NCBI GenBank assembly: GCA_963788505.1
Contig: CAWBGY010000011.1
Location: forward strand, 124,001 to 188,000
Source: JAIQFF01 sp963788505
Lineage (GTDB): Bacteria > Acidobacteriota > Terriglobia > Terriglobales > Acidobacteriaceae
DNA length: 64,000 bases
Direction: 5' to 3'
The translations under genes were made by a program, and so were the position numbers. Below the pieces are notes generated by a model, which was not told where the DNA came from, searched no databases, and saw nothing but the letters and a program-made list of their open reading frames with translations. Below, piece by piece: positions 50,626 through 59,115 of this stretch (position 1 is its first letter; each line of letters starts with the position of its first letter).

Positions 50626-51669
50626 TTATGCGTGAGAGGATTCGGCCTGCTTGGGCACATTCGTGCTGGTTTCCATGAACTGGATAATCGAATCCGCGAA
50701 CTCCGAAGTCCCGGCTTTTCCGCCTACATCGCGAGTCGTCTTGTCCTGGGTGCGATAGACCTTTTCCAGTCCGTCGTGAATCTTGTCGGCGGCGTGGTGT
50801 TCGCCGAGGTGGCGCAGCATGAGTTGCGCCGAGCGGATGACTGCCGTCGGGTTCGCCAGGTTCTTGCCTGCAATGTCCGGCGCGGAGCCATGCACTGCCT
50901 CGAAGATGGCGCAGTGATCGCCCAGATTGGCGCTGGGCACGAACCCCAGTCCGCCCACGAACGCGGCGCAGAGATCAGAAATGATATCGCCGTAGAGGTT
51001 CTCCATGACCAGCACGTCGTATTGATAGGGATTCATGACCAGCTGCATGCAGGTATTGTCCACGATGTGCTCGCCGTATGTGATCTCGGGATATTCCTTG
51101 GCCACGTCGCGGCAACAGCGCAGGAACAGGCCATCGGAAAGCTTCATGATGTTGGCTTTGTGAATGGCGTGAATCTTCTTGCGGTGGCTCTTGCGCGAAT
51201 ATTCGAAAGCAAAACGCGCGATGCGGGTGGAGGCCTTTTCGGTAATGATCTTCAGGCTCTCGACCACCCCCGGAACGACCTCGTGCTCGATTCCGGAATA
51301 CAGGCTTTCCGTGTTTTCCCGGACAATAATCAGGTCCACGCCCGGATAGCGGGTGGGAATATGCGGCAGATTTTGAATGGGACGGAAGTTGGCGTAGAGC
51401 TCGAACTTTTTTCGCAGGGCCACATTGATGCTGGCAAAGCCGCCGCCCACCGGCGTCGTCACCGGCCCCTTCAGCCCCACCCGGGTGCGCTCGATGGATT
51501 CGATCAGTTCCTTGGGAATGTATTCGTTATATTTGGCAAAGGCCTCGGCGCCTGCCTGAAAGATTTCCCAATCGAACTTGATCCCCGTCGCTTCGAGAAT
51601 CCGCATGGTGGCCTGCATAACTTCAGGCCCAATGCCATCGCCGGGAATGAGTGTGACCTTGTAAGCCAT
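50626..51669 (-). CDS. NAD-dependent isocitrate dehydrogenase (IDH3-like)
   Basis: The 347-residue enzyme belongs to the isocitrate/isopropylmalate dehydrogenase family. It matches the eukaryotic-type NAD-IDH branch best: VTLIPGDGIGPEV, RENTESLYSGIEHEVVPGVV, AFEYSRKSHRKKIHAIHKAN (with the paired Lys) and VMENLYGDIISDLCA. ATG 51669 is chosen because family sequence begins there. The start codon directly abuts a 28-bp inverted repeat and no ribosome-binding site is visible. It is transcribed after nrdR. Cofactor preference cannot be proved from sequence. Confidence 0.88.
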   Translation of the reverse strand: MAYKVTLIPGDGIGPEVMQATMRILEATGIKFDWEIFQAGAEAFAKYNEYIPKELIESIERTRVGLKGPVTTPVGGGFASINVALRKKFELYANFRPIQNLPHIPTRYPGVDLIIVRENTESLYSGIEHEVVPGVVESLKIITEKASTRIARFAFEYSRKSHRKKIHAIHKANIMKLSDGLFLRCCRDVAKEYPEITYGEHIVDNTCMQLVMNPYQYDVLVMENLYGDIISDLCAAFVGGLGFVPSANLGDHCAIFEAVHGSAPDIAGKNLANPTAVIRSAQLMLRHLGEHHAADKIHDGLEKVYRTQDKTTRDVGGKAGTSEFADSIIQFMETSTNVPKQAESSHA

Positions 51670-51761
51670 TTGTGTGGTCGCGGGCGACTCGCCCGCGCTT
51701 TTGAATTGCCTTTGATTTAGCCTTTGCGCCAGTCGCGGGCGAGTCGCCCGCGACCACACAA
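51670..51761. repeat. 28-bp perfect inverted repeat in the leader of the isocitrate dehydrogenase gene
   Basis: TTGTGTGGTCGCGGGCGACT plus CGCCCGCG (51670-51697) is matched exactly by its inverse at 51734-51761, with 36 bases between. Each arm also contains the self-complementary GCGGGCGA and TCGCCCGC. The left arm ends at the base next to the start codon. Confidence 0.85.
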
Positions 51762-51785
51762 GACACGGATCCACAGGAAAGCGCC

Positions 51786-52280
51786 TTAGCTCTTGACCGC
51801 GCCTTTGCTGCGCACGTCGGGTGCTTCCTTGCTCTTCAGCAGATCTTTCAACTCAGTCATGAACTCCTGCACATCTTTGAAATCCAGATACACCGAGGCA
51901 AATCGGACGTATGCCACTTTGTCATAACGGCGAAGCCGGTTCATGATCAGTTCGCCCACTTCGCTGGTCTTGCGCTCCCGCTCTGCCGACTCGATGACAA
52001 AAGCTTCCGCCTCGTTCACAATCTGTTCCAGGCGGCTGATGGGGACGGGACGCTTCTCGCAGGCCCGCAGCAGGCCGTTGAGCACTTTCTGCCGGTCAAA
52101 TTTCTCGCGGCGGCCATCCTTCTTGACCACCATGTAGGGGATTTCGTCGATCCGCTCGTAAGTGGTAAAGCGCTTGCCGCATTTCAGACACTCGCGGCGG
52201 CGACGGATGGAATCGGCTTCCTTGCTCTCGCGCGAGTCCACCACTTTGTCATTCTCAAAGCCACAGAAAGGACACTTCAT
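51786..52280 (-). CDS. nrdR: Transcriptional repressor NrdR
   Basis: The 164-residue protein has the N-terminal zinc ribbon (CPFCGFENDKVVDSRESKEA, then CLKCGKRFTTYER) and an ATP-cone domain (VVKKDGRREKFDRQKV). NrdR represses ribonucleotide reductase genes when dATP is high. Length and layout are complete. No reductase genes are in the window. Confidence 0.97.
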   Translation of the reverse strand: MKCPFCGFENDKVVDSRESKEADSIRRRRECLKCGKRFTTYERIDEIPYMVVKKDGRREKFDRQKVLNGLLRACEKRPVPISRLEQIVNEAEAFVIESAERERKTSEVGELIMNRLRRYDKVAYVRFASVYLDFKDVQEFMTELKDLLKSKEAPDVRSKGAVKS

Positions 52281-52326
52281 GTCAGACGAGGAGTTTCGTC
52301 TGCATTGTAACAGGACAAGAATGCGG

Positions 52327-52347
52327 GCGCGGGCGTCCCGCCCGTGC
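52327..52347. repeat. Short GC palindrome upstream of nrdR
   Basis: GCGCGGGCG and CGCCCGTGC form an 8-of-9 bp stem with a 3-base loop. It resembles the GC palindrome at 4608-4630. Confidence 0.55.
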
Positions 52348-52453
52348 TGCTAGTGCCCTAACTCGGTGTGGGCTCTGTCGCCGGCCCTGGTCTTAAGGCG
52401 CTGCCTCGTGCTGCGGTGAGCGGGAAGATTGCAGGGCGCTCTACGCCCAGGAA

Positions 52454-53524
52454 TCAGCCTGTGGGAGGCGAAACGACTTCCTCCTCCTCCTCCTGATGAC
52501 TTTCCCGGGAGAGCGTCCGCAATGATAGCCGTTCCCGGTGGGCCAGCAACAGGCCCAGCGGGATTACCGCCACGAACGTCACCAGCCAGAGCATGATGCC
52601 GCAACTCGCCGCCATTTCCTTGGGCACGTCGAAGATATGTTGCAGGGCTGCGATGGTAGCCAGTTGCGAACCGCCTCCCACGCCGGGCAACTGAATCACC
52701 GAGCCCACCATGCTTGACCCCATGAGCAGAAGAACCTGGCTCTGCGGTATTTCCAGCGCTTCCGAGTGATAGGCATGGGTCACTTCCTTGTACGCGACGG
52801 CGATCATTCCCCACATCACGATGGAAACCACCGCCAGCATCACGAAGGACCAGGTATCGTGGATCGTATCCAGACCGCCGCGAAATTCTCGAATTCGCAT
52901 GGCCACCTTGTGACCCAGATTGGCCGCCAAATGTGCGAACTTGCGTTCGACCCAACTGGCCAGCGCTTCTCCGCGCCGGCTCACCACGATCGCGCCAATG
53001 GCCAAGCCCACCGACAAGGCCAGGAAAATGAGGCCAGCCTCCTGAAAGCTGCGGTGATACGTCAGTCTTTTCGGCGCAGTGGCGAAGAAAGCCGCCAGCA
53101 CCAGCAAAATGGTGAAGGCCCCAATGTCGAAGATGCGCTCCACCGCCCAGACCGCCAGCTGGGACGAGAACGTCAGGTTCTCCCGGCGCGCGATCAGATA
53201 CGGCCGGATGAGTTCCCCCGGTCTCCCCAGCAGGGCCAGGCCGGTAAAACCAATCAGGGTGGGCGGGATCAACTTCCACGTGGAAGCCCGCGGTCGCACC
53301 GGGCGCAGAAAAATTTTCCAGCGAAGCGCCCGTATCGCATACCCCAAATAGATCAGAGTTACCGCGTGGAAGAGATGGTAGATGTGCGGGGGCCGGACCA
53401 GGTTCCTGCTTTCCCTCCAGAAGGTGGTCCAATCGAAGTTGCGCCAGGTTCGGAACTGCATGTACACCAGCACCGCGAACACGGCGAACGCCAGCGAGTA
53501 CAAAAAAGCGCGTTTTCTGTCCAT
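52454..53524 (-). CDS. Lysylphosphatidylglycerol synthase-like membrane protein (UPF0104)
   Basis: The 356-residue protein has about eight membrane helices and the signature LALLGRPGELIRPYLIARRE, typical of the UPF0104/LPG_synthase_TM family, where such proteins act as lipid flippases or handle glycolipids. Later GSVIQLPGVGGGSQLATIAAL is also characteristic. No lysyltransferase domain follows, so only the membrane part is present. An acidic tail (HQEEEEEVVSPP) ends the protein. Start at 53524 is uncertain. Confidence 0.82.
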   Translation of the reverse strand: MDRKRAFLYSLAFAVFAVLVYMQFRTWRNFDWTTFWRESRNLVRPPHIYHLFHAVTLIYLGYAIRALRWKIFLRPVRPRASTWKLIPPTLIGFTGLALLGRPGELIRPYLIARRENLTFSSQLAVWAVERIFDIGAFTILLVLAAFFATAPKRLTYHRSFQEAGLIFLALSVGLAIGAIVVSRRGEALASWVERKFAHLAANLGHKVAMRIREFRGGLDTIHDTWSFVMLAVVSIVMWGMIAVAYKEVTHAYHSEALEIPQSQVLLLMGSSMVGSVIQLPGVGGGSQLATIAALQHIFDVPKEMAASCGIMLWLVTFVAVIPLGLLLAHRERLSLRTLSRESHQEEEEEVVSPPTG

Positions 53525-53678
53525 TTTGGAGTGAAAGATCTGAACCGCTGGCACGGCGCCGGAGCAGGGCACTGGCGAATGACCCGGAGCAACTGATCCA
53601 AGGTAAATGACGCCGGGGCGCGGGTCAACGCGTCATCCCATCACGGAGTGATTGTGCATTGCTGAATTGGTGAACGAT

Positions 53679-54473
53679 TCAGGGCGAACTTTGGGACGCA
53701 GGATCGGGAAGCGCCGCCTGCTTTACGACTGCAGGTTGTGGCAACGCTCTCCTGGCGCGGCTATTTTTCGCGGCTGCTGCCGCGGCTTTACGCTGGGCGA
53801 TCTTCTTGCGATTGAAGTCGCGAACGATGCGGGCCACGTAGGCGCGGGTCTCATAGTAGGGCGGCACGCCACCATACTGTTGCACGCGCTGGGGTCCAGC
53901 ATTGTAAGCGGCCAGCGCTTTGACTACATCGAAGTTGTAGCGCTGCAGCAACTCGCTCAGATAGCGCGTGCCTCCCTCCACATTGGCCCTGGGATCGAAG
54001 GCATCGGAAACCCCCAGCTTCGACGCGGTCCCGGGCATCAGTTGCATGAGCCCTTGCGCCCCCTTCGGCGAAACCGCATGCGGATTAAATCCGCTTTCGG
54101 CGTGAATCACGCTGCTGATGAAATCGGGGTCGAGGTGATGGCGGTCGCTGATGGTATTGATTACGGCATTCAGGTCCTGGGGCTTCCGGTCCTGGGACTT
54201 CCGGTCCTGGGACTTCAGGTCCTGGGGCTTGGCCAGCGGGGCCGGCGCAACGGCCGGCGAAAGGTCCTTCTCGAAGCGTTCGATCTGGTCGGTGGCAATA
54301 TCCACGTAACCCTTGTCGGCGCCAAGGTAGAGACGAGTCACGGAGCCCAACGTTTCCCGCCGCTCGTGGCGAATCGAGAACCCGTTGTGCAGAATAGCCA
54401 GGTCGCTGCCCAAAGCCGGCAAGGCAAGAAGTAACAAGGCCAGCAGGATCTCGACTTTGTAGAATCGCAACAT
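53679..54473 (-). CDS. Lytic murein transglycosylase (SLT-type)
   Basis: The 264-residue protein has a signal peptide (about 1-22), a short N-terminal domain with a strand-rich segment, a hydrophilic spacer containing an imperfect tandem repeat (KSQDRKSQDRKPQDL), and an SLT domain (about 105-215). The catalytic Glu is in IHAESGFNPHAVSPKGAQGL, followed by MQLMPGTASKLG and ALAAYNAGPQRV. It cleaves peptidoglycan. ATG 54473 is preferred because the signal peptide starts there. The tail is Ala/Arg-rich. Confidence 0.9.
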   Translation of the reverse strand: MLRFYKVEILLALLLLALPALGSDLAILHNGFSIRHERRETLGSVTRLYLGADKGYVDIATDQIERFEKDLSPAVAPAPLAKPQDLKSQDRKSQDRKPQDLNAVINTISDRHHLDPDFISSVIHAESGFNPHAVSPKGAQGLMQLMPGTASKLGVSDAFDPRANVEGGTRYLSELLQRYNFDVVKALAAYNAGPQRVQQYGGVPPYYETRAYVARIVRDFNRKKIAQRKAAAAAAKNSRARRALPQPAVVKQAALPDPASQSSP

Positions 54474-54501
54474 ATGTGAAACAGCCGCCGGCTTGGCGGC
54501 G

Positions 54502-55350
54502 CTATAAGGAACTTCTACCCAACACCTGTTCAATTGCCGCGGCCACGCCATTCTGATCATTCGGCAAAGTCACACTCCAGCCGTCGCGGCGCAACTCCTC
54601 GACCGCATTTCCCATGATAAACGGCACTCCCGCGAACGCAAGCATTTCTATGTCGTTGTAATTGTCACCAATGGCCATGACCTCTTTACGAGGGATGCCA
54701 CGATGGCCCGCCCAGCGTTCGAGGGCATGGCCCTTGGAACATCCCCGGTTGAGCACGTCGACAATGGAGAGATCGCGGGCCCCATACTCGGTCCGAAGCA
54801 CAGTAATGTCCTGCTCCAGGTTACTGGACGCCAGCGCCGCCAATGCCTGCCGCATGCGCGGGATCGGGCCACAGAACATGGCCTGCACCGGATCGCTGGT
54901 CAGCGAATCCTCGATGGGGATGACAAAGTCTATGTATTCCAGGTTCTTTTCCAGCCAGCGCCGAATGCTTACACTCAATTCATCCATCTGCTCCAGCACA
55001 ATCGCGCCTTTGCTTTCGGTATCGAAGGTCAGGACCGTGTGGCCGCGAAATTCCTGCATATGGGCGCAGAGCCGGCGGCAGGTTTCGACAGGAAGCAGAT
55101 CGCGATGAAAAGTCTCGCCGGCCAGCGAACGCGTGATGGCGCCATTCGAGCTGATGACCCACAAGTCGAATCCCAGCTGCTGCACAATCGGCAGGGCAAA
55201 GGCGTGGCGCCGTCCCGTGACCACCACCACCTCGACCCCTTCGGCATGGGCCCGGCGCAACCCAGCCATGTCCGCCGGAGAGATTTGAAATTCTGGGTTC
55301 AGGAGAGTGCCGTCGATATCGACACCCAAAAGGCGGATGGGAGGGTTCAC
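54502..55350 (-). CDS. HAD-superfamily Cof-type phosphatase
   Basis: A 282-residue protein with motif I GVDIDGTLL (D10, D12), motif II VVTGR, and motif III/IV SKGHALERWAGHRGIPRKEV then AIGDNYNDIEMLAFAG. This is the Cof subfamily layout with a C2-type cap. Such enzymes hydrolyse sugar phosphates or related metabolites; the substrate is not predictable. It precedes the lytic transglycosylase by 28 bases. Confidence 0.92.
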   Translation of the reverse strand: MNPPIRLLGVDIDGTLLNPEFQISPADMAGLRRAHAEGVEVVVVTGRRHAFALPIVQQLGFDLWVISSNGAITRSLAGETFHRDLLPVETCRRLCAHMQEFRGHTVLTFDTESKGAIVLEQMDELSVSIRRWLEKNLEYIDFVIPIEDSLTSDPVQAMFCGPIPRMRQALAALASSNLEQDITVLRTEYGARDLSIVDVLNRGCSKGHALERWAGHRGIPRKEVMAIGDNYNDIEMLAFAGVPFIMGNAVEELRRDGWSVTLPNDQNGVAAAIEQVLGRSSL

Positions 55351-55442
55351 TTCAAGGATTCTAGCATCGGGACTTCAGCCTGAAACTACTCTGCAGGCTT
55401 TCATCACTCCCCGGGCCGCGTACTATACTGCTGCATCGGCGC

Positions 55443-56189
55443 ATGGGGTCTTTATTCTTTTTCGCGTTTTCGTGGTGGGGCATCCTGTTGCAGGCGTTCG
55501 CGATTATCCACTTCATCCGGCGCCGCCCCGACACGTTCTGGTTGTGGATCATCCTCATCGGCGGCTGGCTAGGGGCCCTGGTGTACATCGTGGTGGAAGC
55601 AGTTCCCGATGCCGGCCTGTTGCGCCAGTCCTTTAAGGTTTTTCCGCGACGCAAACGCATCCGCGAGCTGGAGTCGGCCATTCTCGACAACCCTTCCGCC
55701 GGAAACTACGAAGAACTGGGTGACCTCTACCTGGAAGAGGGGCAGTTCGCGCGGGCACGGCAGGCTTACGATACGGCGATCTCGTCCCGCACCGACTCTC
55801 CCGACCCCTTCTACCGTCGCGCCGTGGCTGCCATCCAGATGGGCGACTTTGGGGCCGCGCTCCCCGATCTGGAACGCGTGGTGGCAGGCGATCCCACTTA
55901 CGATTTTCACCGCGCCGCGGGATTGCTGGCGCACACGTATGCCAATACCAGCCAGCCTGAAAAAGCCGATGCGCTCTTCCCGCAGGTGACGAAAATCTCT
56001 ACCTCATCCGAAACCTACTACAATTACGCCTGCTTCCTGGCCTCCCAGGAACGCAGCGCCGAGGCTCGTCAGTGGGCCCGGCAAATCCTGGCGAAGAGAC
56101 CCACGATGCCGGGATATTTGCGGCGCCGCGAGCGGCCCTGGTTCCGCAAGGCGAATGGCCTGCTCAATCGACTGCCCACTCTCAACTGA
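55443..56189 (+). CDS. Membrane-anchored TPR protein
   Basis: The 248-residue protein has two N-terminal membrane helices (about 3-25 and 30-52, PLD-N-like: FAFSWWGILLQAFAIIHFI), then TPR repeats (about 85-210: AGNYEELGDLYLEEGQFARA, DPFYRRAVAAIQMGDFGAA). It probably scaffolds proteins at the cytoplasmic membrane face. ATG 55443 is clear. No specific role can be given. Confidence 0.8.
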   Translation: MGSLFFFAFSWWGILLQAFAIIHFIRRRPDTFWLWIILIGGWLGALVYIVVEAVPDAGLLRQSFKVFPRRKRIRELESAILDNPSAGNYEELGDLYLEEGQFARARQAYDTAISSRTDSPDPFYRRAVAAIQMGDFGAALPDLERVVAGDPTYDFHRAAGLLAHTYANTSQPEKADALFPQVTKISTSSETYYNYACFLASQERSAEARQWARQILAKRPTMPGYLRRRERPWFRKANGLLNRLPTLN

Positions 56190-56222
56190 GAACCGAGAAC
56201 TAAAGAACTGAAAACTGATATT
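56190..56222. repeat. Short GAGAACTAAAGAACTG-type repeat
   Basis: The sequence after the TPR gene (AACCGAGAACTAAAGAACTG) resembles the intergenic stretches at 25910 and 35228. Function unknown. Confidence 0.45.
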
Positions 56223-56297
56223 CAAGGCCAATCAAGTCGTAGCTACAGCGTGAAACCCACCCCAAAGCCATTCCCCACGAATGCTAAACTTCAGAAC

Positions 56298-57491
56298 GTG
56301 TCCACGATCGCTTATCTGGAATGCACCAAATGTGGTGCACACATCAGCGCCGACCAGCCGCAGACGGTCTGCCCCAGCGATGGTGGCGTCCTCTACGTTC
56401 GGTACAACCTTGAAAAGTTGAAGCATGACTTCAGCCCGGCTTCGTTGGCGGCTCGTCCGGCAAGCATCTGGCGCTACGCCGAAGTCCTGCCCGGCGCCCC
56501 TCCCGTTTCTCTCGGGGAGGGCTTCACGCCCCTGCTCCCCAGCCGGGAGTTTCCCCATGTTTTCATTAAAGACGAAGGTCTGAATCCGACCGGCTCGTTC
56601 AAAGCCCGCGGCATGTCGGTCGCGGTCACCATGGCCAAGGCTTATGGTCTGAAGAAATTGGCGGCGCCTTCCGCCGGAAACGCCGGCAGCGCCCTGGCTG
56701 CGTACGCCGCGGCCGCCGGTCTGGAAGCCCACATCTTCATGCCCCGGGATGTCCCCCTGGCCAACCGCGTGGAGTGCGAAAGCTACGGGGCGCACCTCAC
56801 GCTGGTCGACGGTCTGATCAGCGACTGCGCCCGCATGATCGCCGAGCGAAGAGAGAAAGAGGGATGGTTCGATGTCTCTACCCTCAAAGAGCCGTTCCGG
56901 GTTGAGGGCAAAAAGACCATGGGATACGAGGTAGCCGAGCAGTTGGGCTGGAAGCTGCCGCAGGGCATTATCTATCCCACCGGCGGAGGGGTTGGCCTGC
57001 TCGGCATGTGGAAGGCCTTCGATGAAATGGAAGCGCTGGGTTGGATTGGATCGGATCGGCCGAAGATGGTCGTCGTACAATCCGCGGGTTGCGCCCCCAT
57101 TGTTAAAGCGTGGGATGAGGGCAAGTCCAGCGCCGATTTCTGGCCCGGCGCCTCCACCCTGGCCGCCGGACTCCGCGTCCCCAAGGCCTATGGCGATTAC
57201 CTGATTCTCGAGATTTTGAAAAAGAGCGCCGGCACGGCCGTCACTGCAACCGACGCAGAAATAATGGATGCATTCCGGCACTGGGCCCGGATCGAAGGAA
57301 TATTTGCCGCGCCCGAGGGGGCGGCATCGCTGGTGGCATACCGCAAGCTGCGCGCCCGCGGTTTTTTCTCCGCCGAAGATCGGGTTGTGTTGTTCAACAC
57401 CGGTTCGGGTCTGAAGTACCTGGATGTGATCGAAGGCCAGAAGAAGCCACCAGCCTCGCGACAAATCGGCGGCATCATCGGGCCATACTGA
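56298..57491 (+). CDS. thrC: Threonine synthase
   Basis: The 397-residue PLP enzyme makes threonine from O-phosphohomoserine. The PLP lysine is K102 in LNPTGSFKARGM. An N-terminal zinc-ribbon-like lead (CTKCGAHI then VCPSDGG) has only three of the usual four Cys. GGGVGLLGMWKAF and later NTGSGLKYLDV are typical. GTG 56298 is preferred; the upstream in-frame GTG at 56250 would add a Pro/Lys-rich lead without a ribosome-binding site. Confidence 0.93.
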   Translation: MSTIAYLECTKCGAHISADQPQTVCPSDGGVLYVRYNLEKLKHDFSPASLAARPASIWRYAEVLPGAPPVSLGEGFTPLLPSREFPHVFIKDEGLNPTGSFKARGMSVAVTMAKAYGLKKLAAPSAGNAGSALAAYAAAAGLEAHIFMPRDVPLANRVECESYGAHLTLVDGLISDCARMIAERREKEGWFDVSTLKEPFRVEGKKTMGYEVAEQLGWKLPQGIIYPTGGGVGLLGMWKAFDEMEALGWIGSDRPKMVVVQSAGCAPIVKAWDEGKSSADFWPGASTLAAGLRVPKAYGDYLILEILKKSAGTAVTATDAEIMDAFRHWARIEGIFAAPEGAASLVAYRKLRARGFFSAEDRVVLFNTGSGLKYLDVIEGQKKPPASRQIGGIIGPY

Positions 57492-57500
57492 GAGCCCCAT

Positions 57501-57562
57501 GTCATCCTGAGCGCAACCTCGGCTTCGCTTCGCGAAGCCGAGGTGGAGTCGAAGGACCCCTA
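57501..57562 (+). repeat. Variable-core hairpin repeat, family C (copy 6)
   Basis: The arms GTCATCCTGAGCG and GTCGAAGGACCCCTA enclose ACCTCGGCTTCGC (57516-57528) and GCGAAGCCGAGGT (57532-57544), a 13-bp perfect stem with a TTC loop. Confidence 0.85.
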
Positions 57563-57650
57563 TAAGCGTGAATGCAGTCGCAGACCTTGGGGTCTGAATT
57601 TCCGGGACGGTGCAAATTCCAACAGGACCCGCGCGCGACAGTCAAGCTGG

Positions 57651-57713
57651 CAGGGGTCCTTCGACTGCGCGGAAAGTTCGCTTCGCGAACTTTCCCCTCC
57701 GCTCAGGATGACA
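57651..57713 (-). repeat. Variable-core hairpin repeat, family C (copy 7)
   Basis: The inverted arms CAGGGGTCCTTCGACT and CGCTCAGGATGACA enclose GGAAAGTTCGC (57671-57681) and GCGAACTTTCC (57685-57695). It faces the 57501 copy across 88 bases. Confidence 0.85.
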
Positions 57714-57762
57714 CTCGGTCGTGCTACATTTCCCACAGCGGACCTGGGGCTTCATCGAAATC

Positions 57763-59115
57763 ATGGAACAGCGACTCATCCTCATTAATCTGCTGATCAA
57801 GCTGGGTGTGGCGGCCTCTGCCGCTAGCATTCTGGGGCGCTCGGTGGAGTTCAAGTCGCTTCTGTTCCGTGATGAACGAACCTGGAAGCAGAAGACCTAT
57901 CTCGTCCTGTGGATCGGCATTCCCCTGGCCTTAGGGGTCTGGATCCGGTTTGGCGCGCGGAGTTTTGTTGCGGGCGATTTGTCTTTCGAGACCACGTTGC
58001 TGCTGGGCGTGATTGGCGGACGGCTCACCGGCGTGACGGGCGGCATTCTGCTGGCCCTCCCTGCGCTCTGGCACGGGGAATGGGCCACTCTTCCATTCAA
58101 TGTGCTGTGTGGCTTCGTCGCCGGGCAATTGCGCATCATCGCTCCCAATCGCGAGGACATCTGGTCGTTCTCCCCATTTGTGGACCTCAGCATCTACCGC
58201 TGGATCCGGCGCAACCTGCCCACCCCGCACCCGTTCGAATGGCAGACCATGTTTTTCGCCACCATCGTGGGGCTGCGCTTTGTGCAAACCGAGCTTTCGC
58301 GTTTTGTCCCCAACCGGACTTTCAGTCTGGAAAGCCCGACCTGGTGGGTGGAAGCCCTGATCTATGCCACATCGGTCACCGTCATCGGAACCGAGCTTAA
58401 GATCTGGAACAGCGTGCGCATTCAGATCAAGCTGGAAGAGCAGGAACGTTTACTGCTTCATTCCCGCATGGAGGCGTTGCAGAACCAGATCAATCCGCAC
58501 TTCCTTTTTAATACGCTGAACTCGGTGTCCTCCCTGGTGCGCTTCGATCCTGATACCGCCCGGCAGCTGATCATCAAGCTGGCCAACATCCTGCGCCGCT
58601 TACTCAACAGCAGTGATGCCTTTGTCCCGCTGCGCGAGGAAATGGAATTCATCGACGACTACCTCGATATTGAGGTGGTCCGTTTCGGCCGTGACAAGTT
58701 GCGGGTGGTCAAGGAACTCGAAACCTCGTCGCTCGATACCATGGTGCCCAGCATGTTGCTGCAGCCTTTGGTCGAGAACTCGATCAAGCATGGCTTGTCG
58801 TCGAAGATCGATGGCGGCAGCATCTACCTGCGCAGCCGGCTCACCGACTCGCATCTCATCATTGAAGTCGAGGACGACGGTGTCGGCATGGCCTCGGCCA
58901 GTCTGCTGGAGCGCCCGAGCGGGCTCGGGGGGACGGGTATCGGGATGGCCAACGTGGCCGAGCGGCTCAAAGTGCTCTACGGCGATACGGCCCGCATGAC
59001 CATTGACAGCCGCGAAGGCAAGGGAACGCTGGTCAGGCTGCGCCTGCCGGTTCTGCAGGGATCGGGTGCGATTCCGGAAGCCTTCTATGAAGCGCGTTCC
59101 AGCACGCGCCGGTAA
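57763..59115 (+). CDS. LytS/YehU-type sensor histidine kinase
   Basis: A 450-residue kinase with five to six membrane helices (about 8-215), a short coiled coil, then the His_kinase domain with H246 in NQINPHFLFNTLNSV and an N-box LVENSIKHGLSSKI. A G-box (GTGIGMANVAERL) follows. Such kinases usually signal to LytTR regulators. None is adjacent, so this one is an orphan. ATG 57763 is preferred over the upstream start. The end overlaps bshA tail-to-tail by 31 bases. Confidence 0.88.
   Translation: MEQRLILINLLIKLGVAASAASILGRSVEFKSLLFRDERTWKQKTYLVLWIGIPLALGVWIRFGARSFVAGDLSFETTLLLGVIGGRLTGVTGGILLALPALWHGEWATLPFNVLCGFVAGQLRIIAPNREDIWSFSPFVDLSIYRWIRRNLPTPHPFEWQTMFFATIVGLRFVQTELSRFVPNRTFSLESPTWWVEALIYATSVTVIGTELKIWNSVRIQIKLEEQERLLLHSRMEALQNQINPHFLFNTLNSVSSLVRFDPDTARQLIIKLANILRRLLNSSDAFVPLREEMEFIDDYLDIEVVRFGRDKLRVVKELETSSLDTMVPSMLLQPLVENSIKHGLSSKIDGGSIYLRSRLTDSHLIIEVEDDGVGMASASLLERPSGLGGTGIGMANVAERLKVLYGDTARMTIDSREGKGTLVRLRLPVLQGSGAIPEAFYEARSSTRR

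Noticed and set aside
50632..51720. 362-residue plus-strand frame
   Set aside because: Antisense to the isocitrate dehydrogenase gene.
56232..57500. 422-residue minus-strand frame
   Set aside because: Antisense to threonine synthase, which carries the PLP lysine motif.
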